This document shows, in pieces, positions 9,109 through 18,163 of a stretch of 30,214 bases of DNA. Where the stretch lies: positions 1 to 30,214 of the forward strand of contig CAYSPO010000014.1 in assembly GCA_964432945.1 (NCBI GenBank). Direction: 5' to 3'. Made by a program: the position numbers and the translations under genes. Every line of letters begins with the position of its first letter. Position 1 is the first letter of the stretch. Origin of the DNA: CAYSPO01 sp964432945 (GTDB lineage Bacteria; Bacillota; Clostridia; Tissierellales; Peptoniphilaceae). The notes under the pieces were generated by a model. The model made no database searches. It saw nothing but the letters and a program-made list of their open reading frames with translations, and was not told where the DNA came from.

Positions 9109-9762
9109 ATGGCCGTCTTAAAAGTTAATCCTAATAGATCTACTATGTCAGGCTTGAAAACCAAGCTTGAGTCGGCAGAAAGAGGACATAAACTTCTAAA
9201 AGATAAGCAAGATGGTCTTATGAGACAGTTTATATCTCTTATTAGAAAAAATAAGGATTTAAGGGAAGAAGTTGAAAGGGAACTTTCAAAATCTTTTGGA
9301 GACTTTTTACTAGCATCAGCAGCCATGAGTCCTGAAATGCTGGAAGATGCCTTATCTTCCCCAAGCCAAAAGCTATTAGTTGCTATCGAAGCTGTTAACC
9401 TTATGAGTGTTAATGTACCTAAGATGGAATTTAAAAGGGGAGATGATGAAACAATGTACCCTTATGGCTTCGTTAATACATCAGCTGAGCTTGACGATGC
9501 AATCGCTAGACTTAACTTTGTTATGGACAAGCTACTTGAACTTGCAGAAGTTGAAAAAGCTTGTCAGTTAATGGCAGATGAAATCGAAAGCACAAGAAGA
9601 AGAGTTAATGCACTAGAATACAGGACAATTCCTGATTATAGGGATACAATTAAGTTTATTAGAATGAAACTTGATGAAAATGATAGAGCAACAACTACTA
9701 GGCTAATGAAAGTTAAAGAGCTTATTGCACAGCAAGAGCTTGAAGCAGCAAACAATAGATAA
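9109..9762 (+). CDS. ntpD: V-type ATPase subunit D, central rotor shaft
   Basis: 217 residues, largely two long antiparallel helices. The N-terminal NPNRSTMSGLKTKLESAERG and the C-terminal ARRRVNALEY-like segment (RRRVNALEYRTIPDY) are hallmarks of subunit D, whose shaft turns inside the A3B3 head. The ATG directly follows the ntpB stop and uses AAAGGGG inside the end of ntpB as its ribosome site. It is the last gene of the operon. NtpH and NtpJ (a Trk-like transporter), which follow ntpD in E. hirae, are absent here. Confidence 0.96.
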   Translation: MAVLKVNPNRSTMSGLKTKLESAERGHKLLKDKQDGLMRQFISLIRKNKDLREEVERELSKSFGDFLLASAAMSPEMLEDALSSPSQKLLVAIEAVNLMSVNVPKMEFKRGDDETMYPYGFVNTSAELDDAIARLNFVMDKLLELAEVEKACQLMADEIESTRRRVNALEYRTIPDYRDTIKFIRMKLDENDRATTTRLMKVKELIAQQELEAANNR

Positions 9763-9764
9763 TC

Positions 9765-9799
9765 AAAAGAGAGCCGAATAAAAAATGGCTCTCTTTTTT
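9765..9799 (+). terminator. Rho-independent terminator of the V-ATPase operon
   Basis: Arms AAAAGAGAGCC (9765-9775) and GGCTCTCTTTT (9787-9797) are perfect complements around an 11-base AT-rich loop, followed by further T. It begins two bases after the ntpD stop. Confidence 0.92.
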
Positions 9800-9941
9800 G
9801 TTTTACTAAAAAGAAAGAGATACATTCAGTTGATTATTTTCAATTAATTATATGAAAAACTAGAATTAAATTTATTTTTAGATGAGAAAATTTATTGTCA
9901 TAGATGTATTTATATTATATAGACAAAAAAGCTATAAGATG

Positions 9942-9968
9942 TTAAGCTTTCTGTATTTGTGGTATAAT
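9942..9968 (+). promoter_or_regulatory. Extended -10 promoter of murA
   Basis: TGGTATAAT (9960-9968) is a perfect extended -10. The -35 region is poor (TGTTAA-like), as is common with extended -10 promoters. An inverted repeat AAAGCT (9928-9933) / AGCTTT (9945-9950) overlaps the -35 region and could be a protein site, but it is short. Otherwise 9800-9940 is featureless AT-rich DNA. Confidence 0.6.
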
Positions 9969-9996
9969 TATTACTATAAAGGATGTGGAGGTTTAT

Positions 9997-11262
9997 ATGG
10001 AAAAAATTGTTGTGAGAGAGTCTAGCCCTGTTGAGGGAAGAGTCAAAATAGATGGCGCTAAAAACTCTGCTCTTCCATTATTAGCTGCATCGCTACTTGG
10101 GACTGAGGATATTATTTTAGAAGATGTTCCTAAATTAGCAGATGTTAAAGTTATGATGGAAGTTCTGAAACATCTTGGTGCAAAAATTGAATATTTAGAT
10201 GAAAATACAGTTAGGATAAATTCAAAGGATTTAACATCTTATTTAACACCCTATAATCTTATGGATAAGATGAGGGCGTCTTTTTTAGTTATGGGACCAC
10301 TATTGGCTAGGTTACATAAAACTCAAACTGTTATGCCAGGTGGTTGTGCGATTGGTGCAAGGCCAGTTGATTTACATTTAAAAGGCTTTGCTGCACTAGG
10401 AGCTAAGATTGATGAAGATGCATCTGTAATAGGTGCTGAAGCTGTAGGAGGCTTAAAGGGAGATATAGTTTATTTAGACTTTCCTTCCGTTGGAGCTACT
10501 CAAAATATTATGATGGCAGCTTGCCAAGCAAAAGGTGAAACTATATTAGAAAATGCTGCAAAAGAACCTGAAATCGTGGATCTTGCAAACTTCTTAAATA
10601 AAATGGGTGCTAAGGTTAGAGGAGCCGGAACATCTTGCATTAGGATAGAAGGTGTAGAGAAATTAACTGGTTGTACTCATCAAATAATTCCTGATAGGAT
10701 AGAAGCTGCTACATTTTTAGTTGCTTCAGCTATTAACCAAGGAGATTTAATAGTAGAAAATATTATAACTTCTCATATTAGACCTGTTATAGCTAAATTA
10801 AGAGAAACTGGTTGTGTTATCGAAGAATTTAGTGAAAGAGATGAAATGAGAATTATTGGGCCTAAGGATCTTAAAGCTACAAGCATTAAAACTATGCCTT
10901 ATCCAGGATTTCCAACTGATGTCCAAGCTCAATTTATGACACTTATGTGCGTATGTAAGGGTAATTCAAAGGTTGAAGAAACTGTTTTTGAAAATAGATT
11001 TATGCATGTAGACGAACTTATAAAGATGGGTGCAATAATAGCTACTGAAGGTAAGGAAGCAAGAATAGCAGGTGTACCTAAATTAGTAGGAGCAGATGTA
11101 AGAGCTACTGATTTACGAGCTGGAGCAGCTTTAGTTTTGGCAGGTATGGTTGCTGAAGGTGAAACTTCTATAAATGACATTTATCATATCGATAGAGGAT
11201 ATTGTGACTTTGTTGGAAAACTTAAGTCAATAGGAGTAGATATAGATAGAATAAAGGCCTAG
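9997..11262 (+). CDS. murA: UDP-N-acetylglucosamine 1-carboxyvinyltransferase
   Basis: First committed step of peptidoglycan synthesis: transfer of enolpyruvate from PEP to UDP-GlcNAc. With the ATG at 9997 the protein has 421 residues, the normal size. K22-N23 (DGAKN) and the catalytic Cys C117 (PGGCAIGARP) are present, the latter being the residue alkylated by fosfomycin. The later PGFPTDVQAQF motif supplies the conserved Asp. A GTG at 9985 would add four residues, but GGAGG at 9987-9991 lies five bases before the ATG and decides the start. Bacillota often carry two copies, murA and murZ; which one this is cannot be told. recD2 follows after seven bases. Confidence 0.96.
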   Translation: MEKIVVRESSPVEGRVKIDGAKNSALPLLAASLLGTEDIILEDVPKLADVKVMMEVLKHLGAKIEYLDENTVRINSKDLTSYLTPYNLMDKMRASFLVMGPLLARLHKTQTVMPGGCAIGARPVDLHLKGFAALGAKIDEDASVIGAEAVGGLKGDIVYLDFPSVGATQNIMMAACQAKGETILENAAKEPEIVDLANFLNKMGAKVRGAGTSCIRIEGVEKLTGCTHQIIPDRIEAATFLVASAINQGDLIVENIITSHIRPVIAKLRETGCVIEEFSERDEMRIIGPKDLKATSIKTMPYPGFPTDVQAQFMTLMCVCKGNSKVEETVFENRFMHVDELIKMGAIIATEGKEARIAGVPKLVGADVRATDLRAGAALVLAGMVAEGETSINDIYHIDRGYCDFVGKLKSIGVDIDRIKA

Positions 11263-11269
11263 GGATTTT

Positions 11270-13465
11270 ATGATTAAAATTCAAGGATATATTACAAATA
11301 TTATATTTAGAAATGAAGAAAACCTCTACACTGTAGGGGTTTTTGAAACAATGGACGGAGAAATTACAGCAGTCGGAAAACTTGTCTCTGCTGAGATAGG
11401 CTCCCATTATGAATTAACTGGAAATATGGTCTTTCATGACAAATATGGAGAGCAGTTTGATATTAAAACTGCTCAAATTGTTATGCCTAAAACCGAAGAA
11501 GCCATTGAAAAATATCTTTCCTCTGGAATATTTCCTCATATTGGAAAAAAAACAGCTAAGAATATAGTTAAAAAGTTTGGCGACAAGGCTTTAGAAATAA
11601 TGGAGGAAAATCCAAATAGACTAAAGGAAATCAGGGGCTTGGGTAAGGTTAAAATACAGGCAATAACACAGGCTCTAAATGAGCATAAATACTCGAGAGA
11701 TGCTATTCTTTTTCTTCAGGAAGCTGGCTTTGGAACAAAACAGGCTATGAATATCTATAATGAGTATAAAGAAGAAACTATCAATGTGATTTTAGAAAAC
11801 CCTTATAGGTTAATTGATGATATTCTTGGAGTAGGATTCAAAATAGCAGATAGAACTGCCTTAAAAAATGGTTTTGCAAAAGATTCTGAAGAAAGAATTC
11901 TAGCAGGGATTAAGTACATATTAGAGTATTCATCTAGCCAAAACGGAGATGTTTTTATTGAAAAAGCTGTATTATTAAGAGAATGCTCCAAAATTTTAGA
12001 TATTTCTATTAATCTTATAGAAAGAGTTATGGAGTTAAGTATTATAAATGGGGAACTTGTTCAAAAACAAGTTAATAATAAAGATGTTATATATAATGAA
12101 AAACTTTATATGGCTGAGGATTTAGCAGCAACTAGACTTGTTCAAATGGAACTATCTGACCAAGCATGGGAAGATATAGATTTTGATAAGGCTTTTGAAA
12201 ACTCTATTTTAGATGAAGAACAAAGACAAGCTGTCTTTCATGCCTTTAATAATAAAATAACTGTAATTACTGGTGGGCCGGGAACTGGTAAAACTATGAT
12301 AGTAAATACAATAGTTGAAGTTGCAGAAAATAATGGAATTTCTTTTTTATTGGCAGCTCCAACAGGCAGGGCTGCTAAGAGAATGGAAGAATCTTCAGGA
12401 AAAAAAGCATCGACTATTCACAGAATGCTTAAATACTACGTAGCTGAAGATGGATTTCAAGTTTTTGACTATGATAGTGACAACCCTTTAGAAGCTGATT
12501 TAATAATAATAGATGAGGCATCTATGCTTGATATTGATCTTTTAAGTAGGTTTGTAGATGCAGTAACAAGTGAAACTAGCCTAATTTTAGTGGGAGATGT
12601 CGACCAGCTTCCTGCAGTAGGGCCTGGGAATGTACTCAAAGATTTAATATCTTCAGGATATGCTCGAGTTGTTAGGTTAGAGAAAATTTATAGGCAAGAC
12701 GAAGATTCTTCTATTGTAATAAATGCTCATAGAATTAACCAAGGACAGATGCCAATTTTCAAAGCTAGTAAAGATTTCTTTTTTGTTCCATGTTTTTCTT
12801 TTCATAATACTTCTAATACTCTTTTAGATTTAGTTAATAGAAGATTACCAAATTTTTATAAAATAGATCCAATCGAAGATATCCAAGTTCTTTCTATGAT
12901 GAAGAAGGGAGATTTAGGAACTATAGAATTGAATAAAAAGCTTCAAAATATTTTGAATCCAGATAATAATGATGAAGTAATTGAATATGGTGAATTTACT
13001 TATAAAGTTGGGGATAAGGTTATGCAACAAAAAAACGACTATAACCTTAAGTATATAGATAAAGATGGTAATGAAGACGAAGGTGTCTTTAATGGAGATA
13101 TGGGTAGAATTATTGCTATCAATTCTGAGAAAATAGAGATGACTGTTAATTTTGATGATGGGAAGACGTCAATATATTCAAGGGAAAATATTTCAGAACT
13201 TATGCATAGCTATGCTATTACTGTACATAAGTCTCAGGGATCAGAGTTTCCAGCTATTGTAATTCCTATATTTGCTGGACCATATATGCTTCTTACAAAA
13301 AACCTAATTTATACTGCTGTAACTAGAGCTAGGGATTTAGTTGTCCTTGTAGGTGATATAGAAGCACTTGAGAAAATGATTAAAAATGATACAATTTCTG
13401 AAAGAAATTCCTCTTTAGATATAAGAATGGAAGAAAAAGCTGAACTTTTTAGAGGAGTTTTATGA
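11270..13465 (+). CDS. recD2: RecD2-type ATP-dependent DNA helicase
   Basis: 731 residues. A 5'-3' SF1B helicase of the RecD2 class, which works without RecB and RecC in replication fork and repair tasks. The N-terminal 300 residues hold the OB-like start and tandem helix-hairpin-helix segments (PHIGKKTAKNIVKKFG, IRGLGKVKIQAIT, ILGVGFKIADRTA). Walker A is GGPGTGKT (335-342), Walker B is IIIDEASML with D415-E416, then LVGDVDQLPAVGPGNVL. The C-terminal motif is SYAITVHKSQGSEFP and the end shows LIYTAVTRARDLVVLVGD. All helicase motifs look intact. The ATG overlaps no gene but is only seven bases after murA. Its stop overlaps the comF-like start (ATGA). Confidence 0.95.
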   Translation: MIKIQGYITNIIFRNEENLYTVGVFETMDGEITAVGKLVSAEIGSHYELTGNMVFHDKYGEQFDIKTAQIVMPKTEEAIEKYLSSGIFPHIGKKTAKNIVKKFGDKALEIMEENPNRLKEIRGLGKVKIQAITQALNEHKYSRDAILFLQEAGFGTKQAMNIYNEYKEETINVILENPYRLIDDILGVGFKIADRTALKNGFAKDSEERILAGIKYILEYSSSQNGDVFIEKAVLLRECSKILDISINLIERVMELSIINGELVQKQVNNKDVIYNEKLYMAEDLAATRLVQMELSDQAWEDIDFDKAFENSILDEEQRQAVFHAFNNKITVITGGPGTGKTMIVNTIVEVAENNGISFLLAAPTGRAAKRMEESSGKKASTIHRMLKYYVAEDGFQVFDYDSDNPLEADLIIIDEASMLDIDLLSRFVDAVTSETSLILVGDVDQLPAVGPGNVLKDLISSGYARVVRLEKIYRQDEDSSIVINAHRINQGQMPIFKASKDFFFVPCFSFHNTSNTLLDLVNRRLPNFYKIDPIEDIQVLSMMKKGDLGTIELNKKLQNILNPDNNDEVIEYGEFTYKVGDKVMQQKNDYNLKYIDKDGNEDEGVFNGDMGRIIAINSEKIEMTVNFDDGKTSIYSRENISELMHSYAITVHKSQGSEFPAIVIPIFAGPYMLLTKNLIYTAVTRARDLVVLVGDIEALEKMIKNDTISERNSSLDIRMEEKAELFRGVL

Positions 13466-14103
13466 TATTAGATTATTTTTACTTGGACTCAGATATTTGT
13501 CCATTTTGTAAAGAAGAAGAAAAATTCAATGAAATATTCTGTGAAGAATGTTCTATGAAAATTGATAGAGTAGATTACTATGAATATGAAGATAATATAT
13601 CTATGAAATTATCTTATCCACTTTTCTATAATGATTTTGCTAAAAATTTAATTGCTAAATATAAATTTAGAGGTGAAACTCATCTATATAAAAGTCTTGG
13701 AGAATTAATGTACGAAATGGGAGTTAAATATGAGATTTTTAATAAAGTAGATTTAATTATTCCTGTTCCTTTATATACTAAAAATTATAAAAAAAGAGGC
13801 TATAATCAATCAGAATTACTTGCAAAGAGGATAGGGGAATTATCAGGTCTAGAAGTTAGAACAGATTTATTGCAAAAGATTAAAAGGACTAAAGTGCAAC
13901 ATGACCTTAGTCCTAATGAAAGAATGACTAATTTGAAAAACAGCATAGCTGTAGCAGAAGATATTTATAAATACAAAATTCTATTAATTGATGATGTATA
14001 TACAACGGGAGCAACAATTAACTCTATTATAAAATCTATGAATAAATCTCCAGCGTATATAGAAACTATGGTTCTAGCGAGTGCTCAGCGGATTGAATTT
14101 TAG
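13462..14103 (+). CDS. ComF family phosphoribosyltransferase-like protein (ComFC)
   Basis: 213 residues. A four-Cys zinc-binding head (C13, C16, C27, C30, CPFC..CEEC) is followed by a type I phosphoribosyltransferase fold. It contains the LIIPVPLYTKNYKKRGYNQS segment and the PRPP-loop LLIDDVYTTGATINS (174-188). ComFC proteins are needed for DNA uptake in competent bacteria, where they act with the ComFA helicase, and the family is also found in non-competent species. No comFA is adjacent. The start overlaps the recD2 stop by four bases with an AGAGGAG site. The last 38 bases overlap the end of the convergent yihY-like gene. Confidence 0.88.
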   Translation: MILDYFYLDSDICPFCKEEEKFNEIFCEECSMKIDRVDYYEYEDNISMKLSYPLFYNDFAKNLIAKYKFRGETHLYKSLGELMYEMGVKYEIFNKVDLIIPVPLYTKNYKKRGYNQSELLAKRIGELSGLEVRTDLLQKIKRTKVQHDLSPNERMTNLKNSIAVAEDIYKYKILLIDDVYTTGATINSIIKSMNKSPAYIETMVLASAQRIEF

Positions 14104-14920
14104 CGTTTTCATCAAAATCTTTAATAGTTGCTGCAAAATAAGCACCAACAATTATTATAATACCTATCAAAAATAACCAAGTTAGAAGAATAATTATTCC
14201 TCCTAGTGAACCATAGGTAGAGTTATATGAAGCAAAATTATCTACATAAACAGTAAATGCAAAGGTCGCTAAACTCAATAATACACTAGTAAAAAAAGCA
14301 CCTATTAAAGGGTATCTGCTAGGAACTTCTTCTCTAATAAGGGAGAACTTATAGATTAAGAATAATATTAAAAATATAAATACCTTAGGGATAATAAAAA
14401 TCATAGCCTCATAAAGTAGATTTAATACAACTACTTCACCTAAGAGTGACTCTAAGATATTTTTCAGTGAAGCTGTAACTGGGCCTGTAAAAATCAGTAC
14501 AAAAATTGCTATAACAAAACTAAGAGCAAGTCCAATAGCTAAAAACTTTTGGAAAAAAAATCTCTTATAGTTAGATCCGTCAAATGCTTTATTTACCTCA
14601 TTCATTATTTTTTGCATACCATTTGAACTAGGCCAAAGAGCTATAATTAAAGAGATTGATAAAATTCCAGTTGACCTTGAATTTATTAAATCACTTACAA
14701 ATGGTTTTATTATACTAGCTGCATCTGCTGGTAGGACATTAATTAATTTTAAAACATTTTGTTCATATCCAGCTGCAATAAATGAAATCAGATTTAATAG
14801 AACAATTATGAATGGAAATAAACTAAATAGGAAATTATAGGCCAACATAGCTCCCGTTTCTGCTAGTTGGACTTTTTTTATCTTTTCGATAAACTTTTTC
14901 AAAAAAGCTTTTGTATGCAT
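14066..14920 (-). CDS. YihY/BrkB family inner membrane protein
   Basis: 284 residues with six hydrophobic segments. The N-terminal AETGAMLAYNFLFSLFPFIIV, PSSNGMQKIMNEVNKAFD and the late SYNSTYGSLGGIIILLTWLF are typical of the YihY/BrkB family, once misnamed ribonuclease BN. Its transport role is unproven. The ATG at 14920 has GGAG six bases upstream, read on the minus strand. The coding end runs 38 bases into the convergent comF-like gene and no terminator separates the two. Confidence 0.93.
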   Translation of the reverse strand: MHTKAFLKKFIEKIKKVQLAETGAMLAYNFLFSLFPFIIVLLNLISFIAAGYEQNVLKLINVLPADAASIIKPFVSDLINSRSTGILSISLIIALWPSSNGMQKIMNEVNKAFDGSNYKRFFFQKFLAIGLALSFVIAIFVLIFTGPVTASLKNILESLLGEVVVLNLLYEAMIFIIPKVFIFLILFLIYKFSLIREEVPSRYPLIGAFFTSVLLSLATFAFTVYVDNFASYNSTYGSLGGIIILLTWLFLIGIIIIVGAYFAATIKDFDENAKIQSAEHSLEP

Positions 14921-14951
14921 TATTTTCTCCTTTCATGAATAGCTTCCTTAG

Positions 14952-14979
14952 ATGATATCACATTAACTAAACACTACAA
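14952..14979 (-). promoter_or_regulatory. Probable promoter of the yihY-like gene
   Basis: Read on the minus strand: TTGTAG (14979-14974), a 16-base spacer and TATCAT (14957-14952), preceded by TGA, which makes an extended -10 (TGATATCAT). It lies about 30 bases ahead of the gene. Confidence 0.45.
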
Positions 14980-15101
14980 AAGTTACTTGTAAAATTATTT
15001 GCCTTAATAATAAAATGAACTATATTATATATCTAAGATTAGCTTTAATTAATGTATCAGAAATACCTATTAAATTGCAAGAAAATTCCTCTTGATAATT
15101 A

Positions 15102-15130
15102 TTGGTATAAATTATATTTAATGGTACAAT
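15102..15130 (+). promoter_or_regulatory. Promoter of the ABC exporter operon
   Basis: TTGGTA (15102-15107), a 17-base spacer and an extended -10 TGGTACAAT (15122-15130). It lies about 40 bases before the ATG at 15171, which has AGGAG six bases upstream. Confidence 0.6.
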
Positions 15131-15170
15131 AAAAATATTGTAAGAGAAAAATTAAATTTAGGAGACTAAT

Positions 15171-16052
15171 ATGATTGAAATTAGAGATGTAGTCAAATCC
15201 TATGGAAAAACCGAAATACTTCATAATTTAAGCTTTGATATTGAAAAGGGGTCTGTTCACGCATTTTTAGGCAGGAATGGTGCTGGAAAAACAACCTTTA
15301 TCAGAGGTTTTATGAATATATTTAAGTTTGACAAAGGAAGTATTAAGATTGATGGAGAAGATTTTAAAGCAAAAGATTTTAGGATTGGTTACCTTCCTGA
15401 AGAAAGAGGTATGTATAAAAATGTTCCGATTTTAGAACAGCTTCTATATTTTTCAAACCTTAGGGGAGTATCAGAAAAAGATGCAAAAGACAATATTATG
15501 TATCTTTTAGAAAAACTAGACTTAGCTTATGCTGCAAAAAACAAACTAGAAACTTTATCTAAGGGAAACCAGCAAAAAGTACAGCTTATACAATCTTTGA
15601 TGAATGAGCCAGAAATAATTATTTTAGATGAGCCTTTTTCAGGACTAGATCCTGTAAATTCACAAGTGCTTCAGGATTTAATTATGGAATTAATAAATGA
15701 AAATACTTATATGATTTTTTCATCTCATCAAATGAGTCATGTAGAAAATATATGTAAAAATATTACAATGATAGACAAAGGCTCTATAGTTCTTGATGGT
15801 AATATAGATGAGATTAAGGTAGAAAAAGGAAAGTCCAGAGTATATTTGAAAACAGATACTTCTGTTGATGATATTTTATCTATTAATTCTTATGGATTTG
15901 AAAAAAAGAATAATAAATATATTATTGATCTTAATGGTAATTCAAAGGAAGAATTACTTGGATTATTAATAAATGGAAGAGTTGAAATAAAAGAATTTGG
16001 AGATTATTTACCTAGCCTTAATGATATCTATATAGAAACGGTGGGAGACTAA
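15171..16052 (+). CDS. ABC transporter ATP-binding protein (NatA/YhaQ-like)
   Basis: 293 residues. Walker A is GRNGAGKTT (34-42), the signature loop is LSKGNQQ (129-135) and Walker B is ILDEPF with D153-E154, followed by FSSHQMSHVENIC with the switch His. The stretch YLPEERGMYKNVPILEQL after the Q-loop position is typical of the NatA/YhaQ/EcsA-like exporter ATPases. The C-terminal 70 residues are the accessory domain of this group. It should drive the permease encoded next, whose ATG overlaps this stop (TAATG). The substrate is not shown by the sequence; sodium, peptides or antibiotics are all known for relatives. Confidence 0.92.
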   Translation: MIEIRDVVKSYGKTEILHNLSFDIEKGSVHAFLGRNGAGKTTFIRGFMNIFKFDKGSIKIDGEDFKAKDFRIGYLPEERGMYKNVPILEQLLYFSNLRGVSEKDAKDNIMYLLEKLDLAYAAKNKLETLSKGNQQKVQLIQSLMNEPEIIILDEPFSGLDPVNSQVLQDLIMELINENTYMIFSSHQMSHVENICKNITMIDKGSIVLDGNIDEIKVEKGKSRVYLKTDTSVDDILSINSYGFEKKNNKYIIDLNGNSKEELLGLLINGRVEIKEFGDYLPSLNDIYIETVGD

Positions 16053-17317
16053 TGAGAGATATATTAAAAGTATTTAGCTTTGAATTTAAAAAGCAAATTA
16101 GAACAAAATCTTATATAGTATCCTTAATTGTAATGGCTGCAATTATCCTTGGTATAGGATTCTTTATGAGGTATTTTGCTAAAAATGAAATAGAAAACAG
16201 TTTAGAAACTAAAAACATTGGTATAATAAGTGAATTAGATAAAAATGAATTAGACAAAATATATGAAAATTATATTTTATATAATTCAGAAGATGAAATT
16301 AAAAATGCTATTGAAAATGAAGATATTGAATATGGGATTGTATTAAGAGATTTAGATGATGTTAAAATAATAGTTAATCGTATAGGAACAGATAGCCTTA
16401 CAGGCGGTTATACAGATGAATTAAAGAACTATATCGTTGATAAAAATCTAGCTGAGAATAATCTTTCTTTAGAAAAAATAGAGAATATGAAAGATGAAAT
16501 AAAGATTAAAGAAGAGATAGAAACTCTCCAAGATACTAATGCAATAATTTTTGTTATGTCTTTCGTTTCAACATTAGCTATATATATGCTTATTTTAATT
16601 AGTGGAACATCGATAGCTAATTCAATTACAGGAGAAAAATCAGATAGAACTATGGAAATCCTTTTATCTAGCACAAGTCCTGATGCATTAATACACGGTA
16701 AAGTTTTATCTTCTCTTGTATCTACTTTACTAATGTTAGTTGTTATTATTATAGCTTCGATATTTGCATTTATTATTAATATTGATTTATTTTTGATGGA
16801 GAGTTCTCCGGAAATTGCTTTAGAAATGGGCTCTATGAGTAATATAGATCCACAGTATATAGCAAATGCGCTTAGTGGTGCAGATTTTAATATGAGTCCT
16901 ATGGTATTTATTTCTGCTCTAGTTTTCTTTATAACAGGATATATTCTTTATGTATATATTTATGCAGCTCTAGGAGCTACTGCTAACAGAATAGAAGACT
17001 TAAATACAGCCTTAACACCAGTTATGGTTATAGTAATTGCAGTGTATTTTGCAACTTATATGAGCATGTCAAATCCTGATGGACAGTTGATGAAGGTGTT
17101 AAGTTATATTCCATTTAGTTCAGTTTTTGTAGCTTATATAAGATACTCTCTTACTGATATGGGAAATCTTCAGCTGTTGATTTCTTATGGAATTCTTCTT
17201 TTAACAACAATTATATTTACAAAACTTTCTGTAAAATTATATAGAATGTCATCTTTAAACTACGGAAATACAAGCTTTAAATCTCAAGTTAAAGCTTTAC
17301 TTTCAAAAGATGAATAG
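16052..17317 (+). CDS. ABC-2 type exporter permease (NatB/YhaP-like)
   Basis: 421 residues. One membrane segment lies near residues 20-40, then an extracytoplasmic domain of about 130 residues, then five or six membrane segments. The motif SIANSITGEKSDRTMEILL followed by SSTSPDALIHGKVL is the hallmark of the NatB/YhaP group of ABC-2 permeases. It works with the ATPase encoded just upstream, to which it is coupled by a one-base overlap. A sodium efflux role would fit the Na+-type V-ATPase nearby, but this is only inference from family resemblance. A bidirectional terminator follows. Confidence 0.88.
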   Translation: MRDILKVFSFEFKKQIRTKSYIVSLIVMAAIILGIGFFMRYFAKNEIENSLETKNIGIISELDKNELDKIYENYILYNSEDEIKNAIENEDIEYGIVLRDLDDVKIIVNRIGTDSLTGGYTDELKNYIVDKNLAENNLSLEKIENMKDEIKIKEEIETLQDTNAIIFVMSFVSTLAIYMLILISGTSIANSITGEKSDRTMEILLSSTSPDALIHGKVLSSLVSTLLMLVVIIIASIFAFIINIDLFLMESSPEIALEMGSMSNIDPQYIANALSGADFNMSPMVFISALVFFITGYILYVYIYAALGATANRIEDLNTALTPVMVIVIAVYFATYMSMSNPDGQLMKVLSYIPFSSVFVAYIRYSLTDMGNLQLLISYGILLLTTIIFTKLSVKLYRMSSLNYGNTSFKSQVKALLSKDE

Positions 17318-17321
17318 AAAT

Positions 17322-17355
17322 AAAAAAACAACTACTTTTAAGTAGTTGTTTTTTT
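17322..17355. terminator. Bidirectional terminator between the exporter and a convergent membrane protein gene
   Basis: A perfect inverted repeat: a seven-A run plus CAACTACTT (17322-17337), two loop bases, then AAGTAGTTG plus a seven-T run (17340-17355). It can terminate transcripts from both sides. The last five sense codons of the minus-strand gene lie inside one arm and its TAA stop (17338-17340) spans the loop. Confidence 0.9.
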
Positions 17356-17976
17356 ATTTACATAGCTTCCCATTAGCATATTTTCAATTGGATTATCTTT
17401 AACAAAGCTCTCTTTTCTCTTCTTTAAAGCCCATCTAAGTCCTAAAATTCCAGCTATTATATAAAATAGGTAGATTATATAGGGATTTAAATTATAAGTA
17501 GCCATAAGGACAAGTATAAAATCATAAAGGCTAGTAACTAAAAATATCAGAAAAAAATACTTTGTAAAAGACTTTTCACTAAAACTTGTATAAACAAGGA
17601 TAGATAAGATAACTGTTATAAGGATATAAATTAATCTTTCTGACAAGGCAATCATTATAAAAGCTAAAGGAAGTTTCAAAGAAATAAGGGGAAGAAATAT
17701 AAATAAGAATTTCATTAAACCCATTCCAAGCCCCATATAAATTGGCTCATATAATCCTTCGTCTGTTTTATAAATATATTTTCTTAAGAAAAATTGAATC
17801 AATGTAAGGAATAGACCGGAAAATACTGTTAAAACTAATCCATATAGTATTTCATTTGAGATTATATTTTCAAAATTAACTTTTTCAAGTAATTTTATTA
17901 AAGGATATCTCAAGAAAACTTCTGCAAAACCATAACCTATCATTCCATAAGTAAAAATCTGTAAATTTCTTCTCAT
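17338..17976 (-). CDS. Membrane protein of unknown function
   Basis: I do not recognise this 212-residue protein. It has about six hydrophobic segments and a short basic N-terminus (MRRN). Basic stretches (FFLRKYIYK, RWALKKRKE) flank the helices and the C-terminal tail of about 30 residues is polar. No catalytic motif is visible. It has its own promoter and a GAGGTGAG ribosome site before the ATG at 17976. The final KKTTT is encoded by the arm of the terminator, so the protein tail and the RNA hairpin share bases. Confidence 0.75.
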   Translation of the reverse strand: MRRNLQIFTYGMIGYGFAEVFLRYPLIKLLEKVNFENIISNEILYGLVLTVFSGLFLTLIQFFLRKYIYKTDEGLYEPIYMGLGMGLMKFLFIFLPLISLKLPLAFIMIALSERLIYILITVILSILVYTSFSEKSFTKYFFLIFLVTSLYDFILVLMATYNLNPYIIYLFYIIAGILGLRWALKKRKESFVKDNPIENMLMGSYVNKKTTT

Positions 17977-17994
17977 AACTCACCTCATAAGAGA

Positions 17995-18023
17995 ATTTTA
18001 TCATTTAAGCAAAGTATTAGCAA
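17995..18023 (-). promoter_or_regulatory. Promoter of the minus-strand membrane protein gene
   Basis: Read on the minus strand: TTGCTA (18023-18018), a 17-base spacer and TAAAAT (18000-17995) with TGA directly before it, an extended -10. The leader would be only about 10-15 bases, just long enough for the GAGGTGAG site. Confidence 0.55.
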
Positions 18024-18163
18024 TTAGCTTATAGGCTTTATTCACTAGTATAGAAGCTTATGTATATATAAGATAAGCAAGATATATAAAGAAATATGCT
18101 TTATAAGAATAATAAAATATGATATTCTAAATATAATATATTAAACAAAAGTGAGGGATGGCT

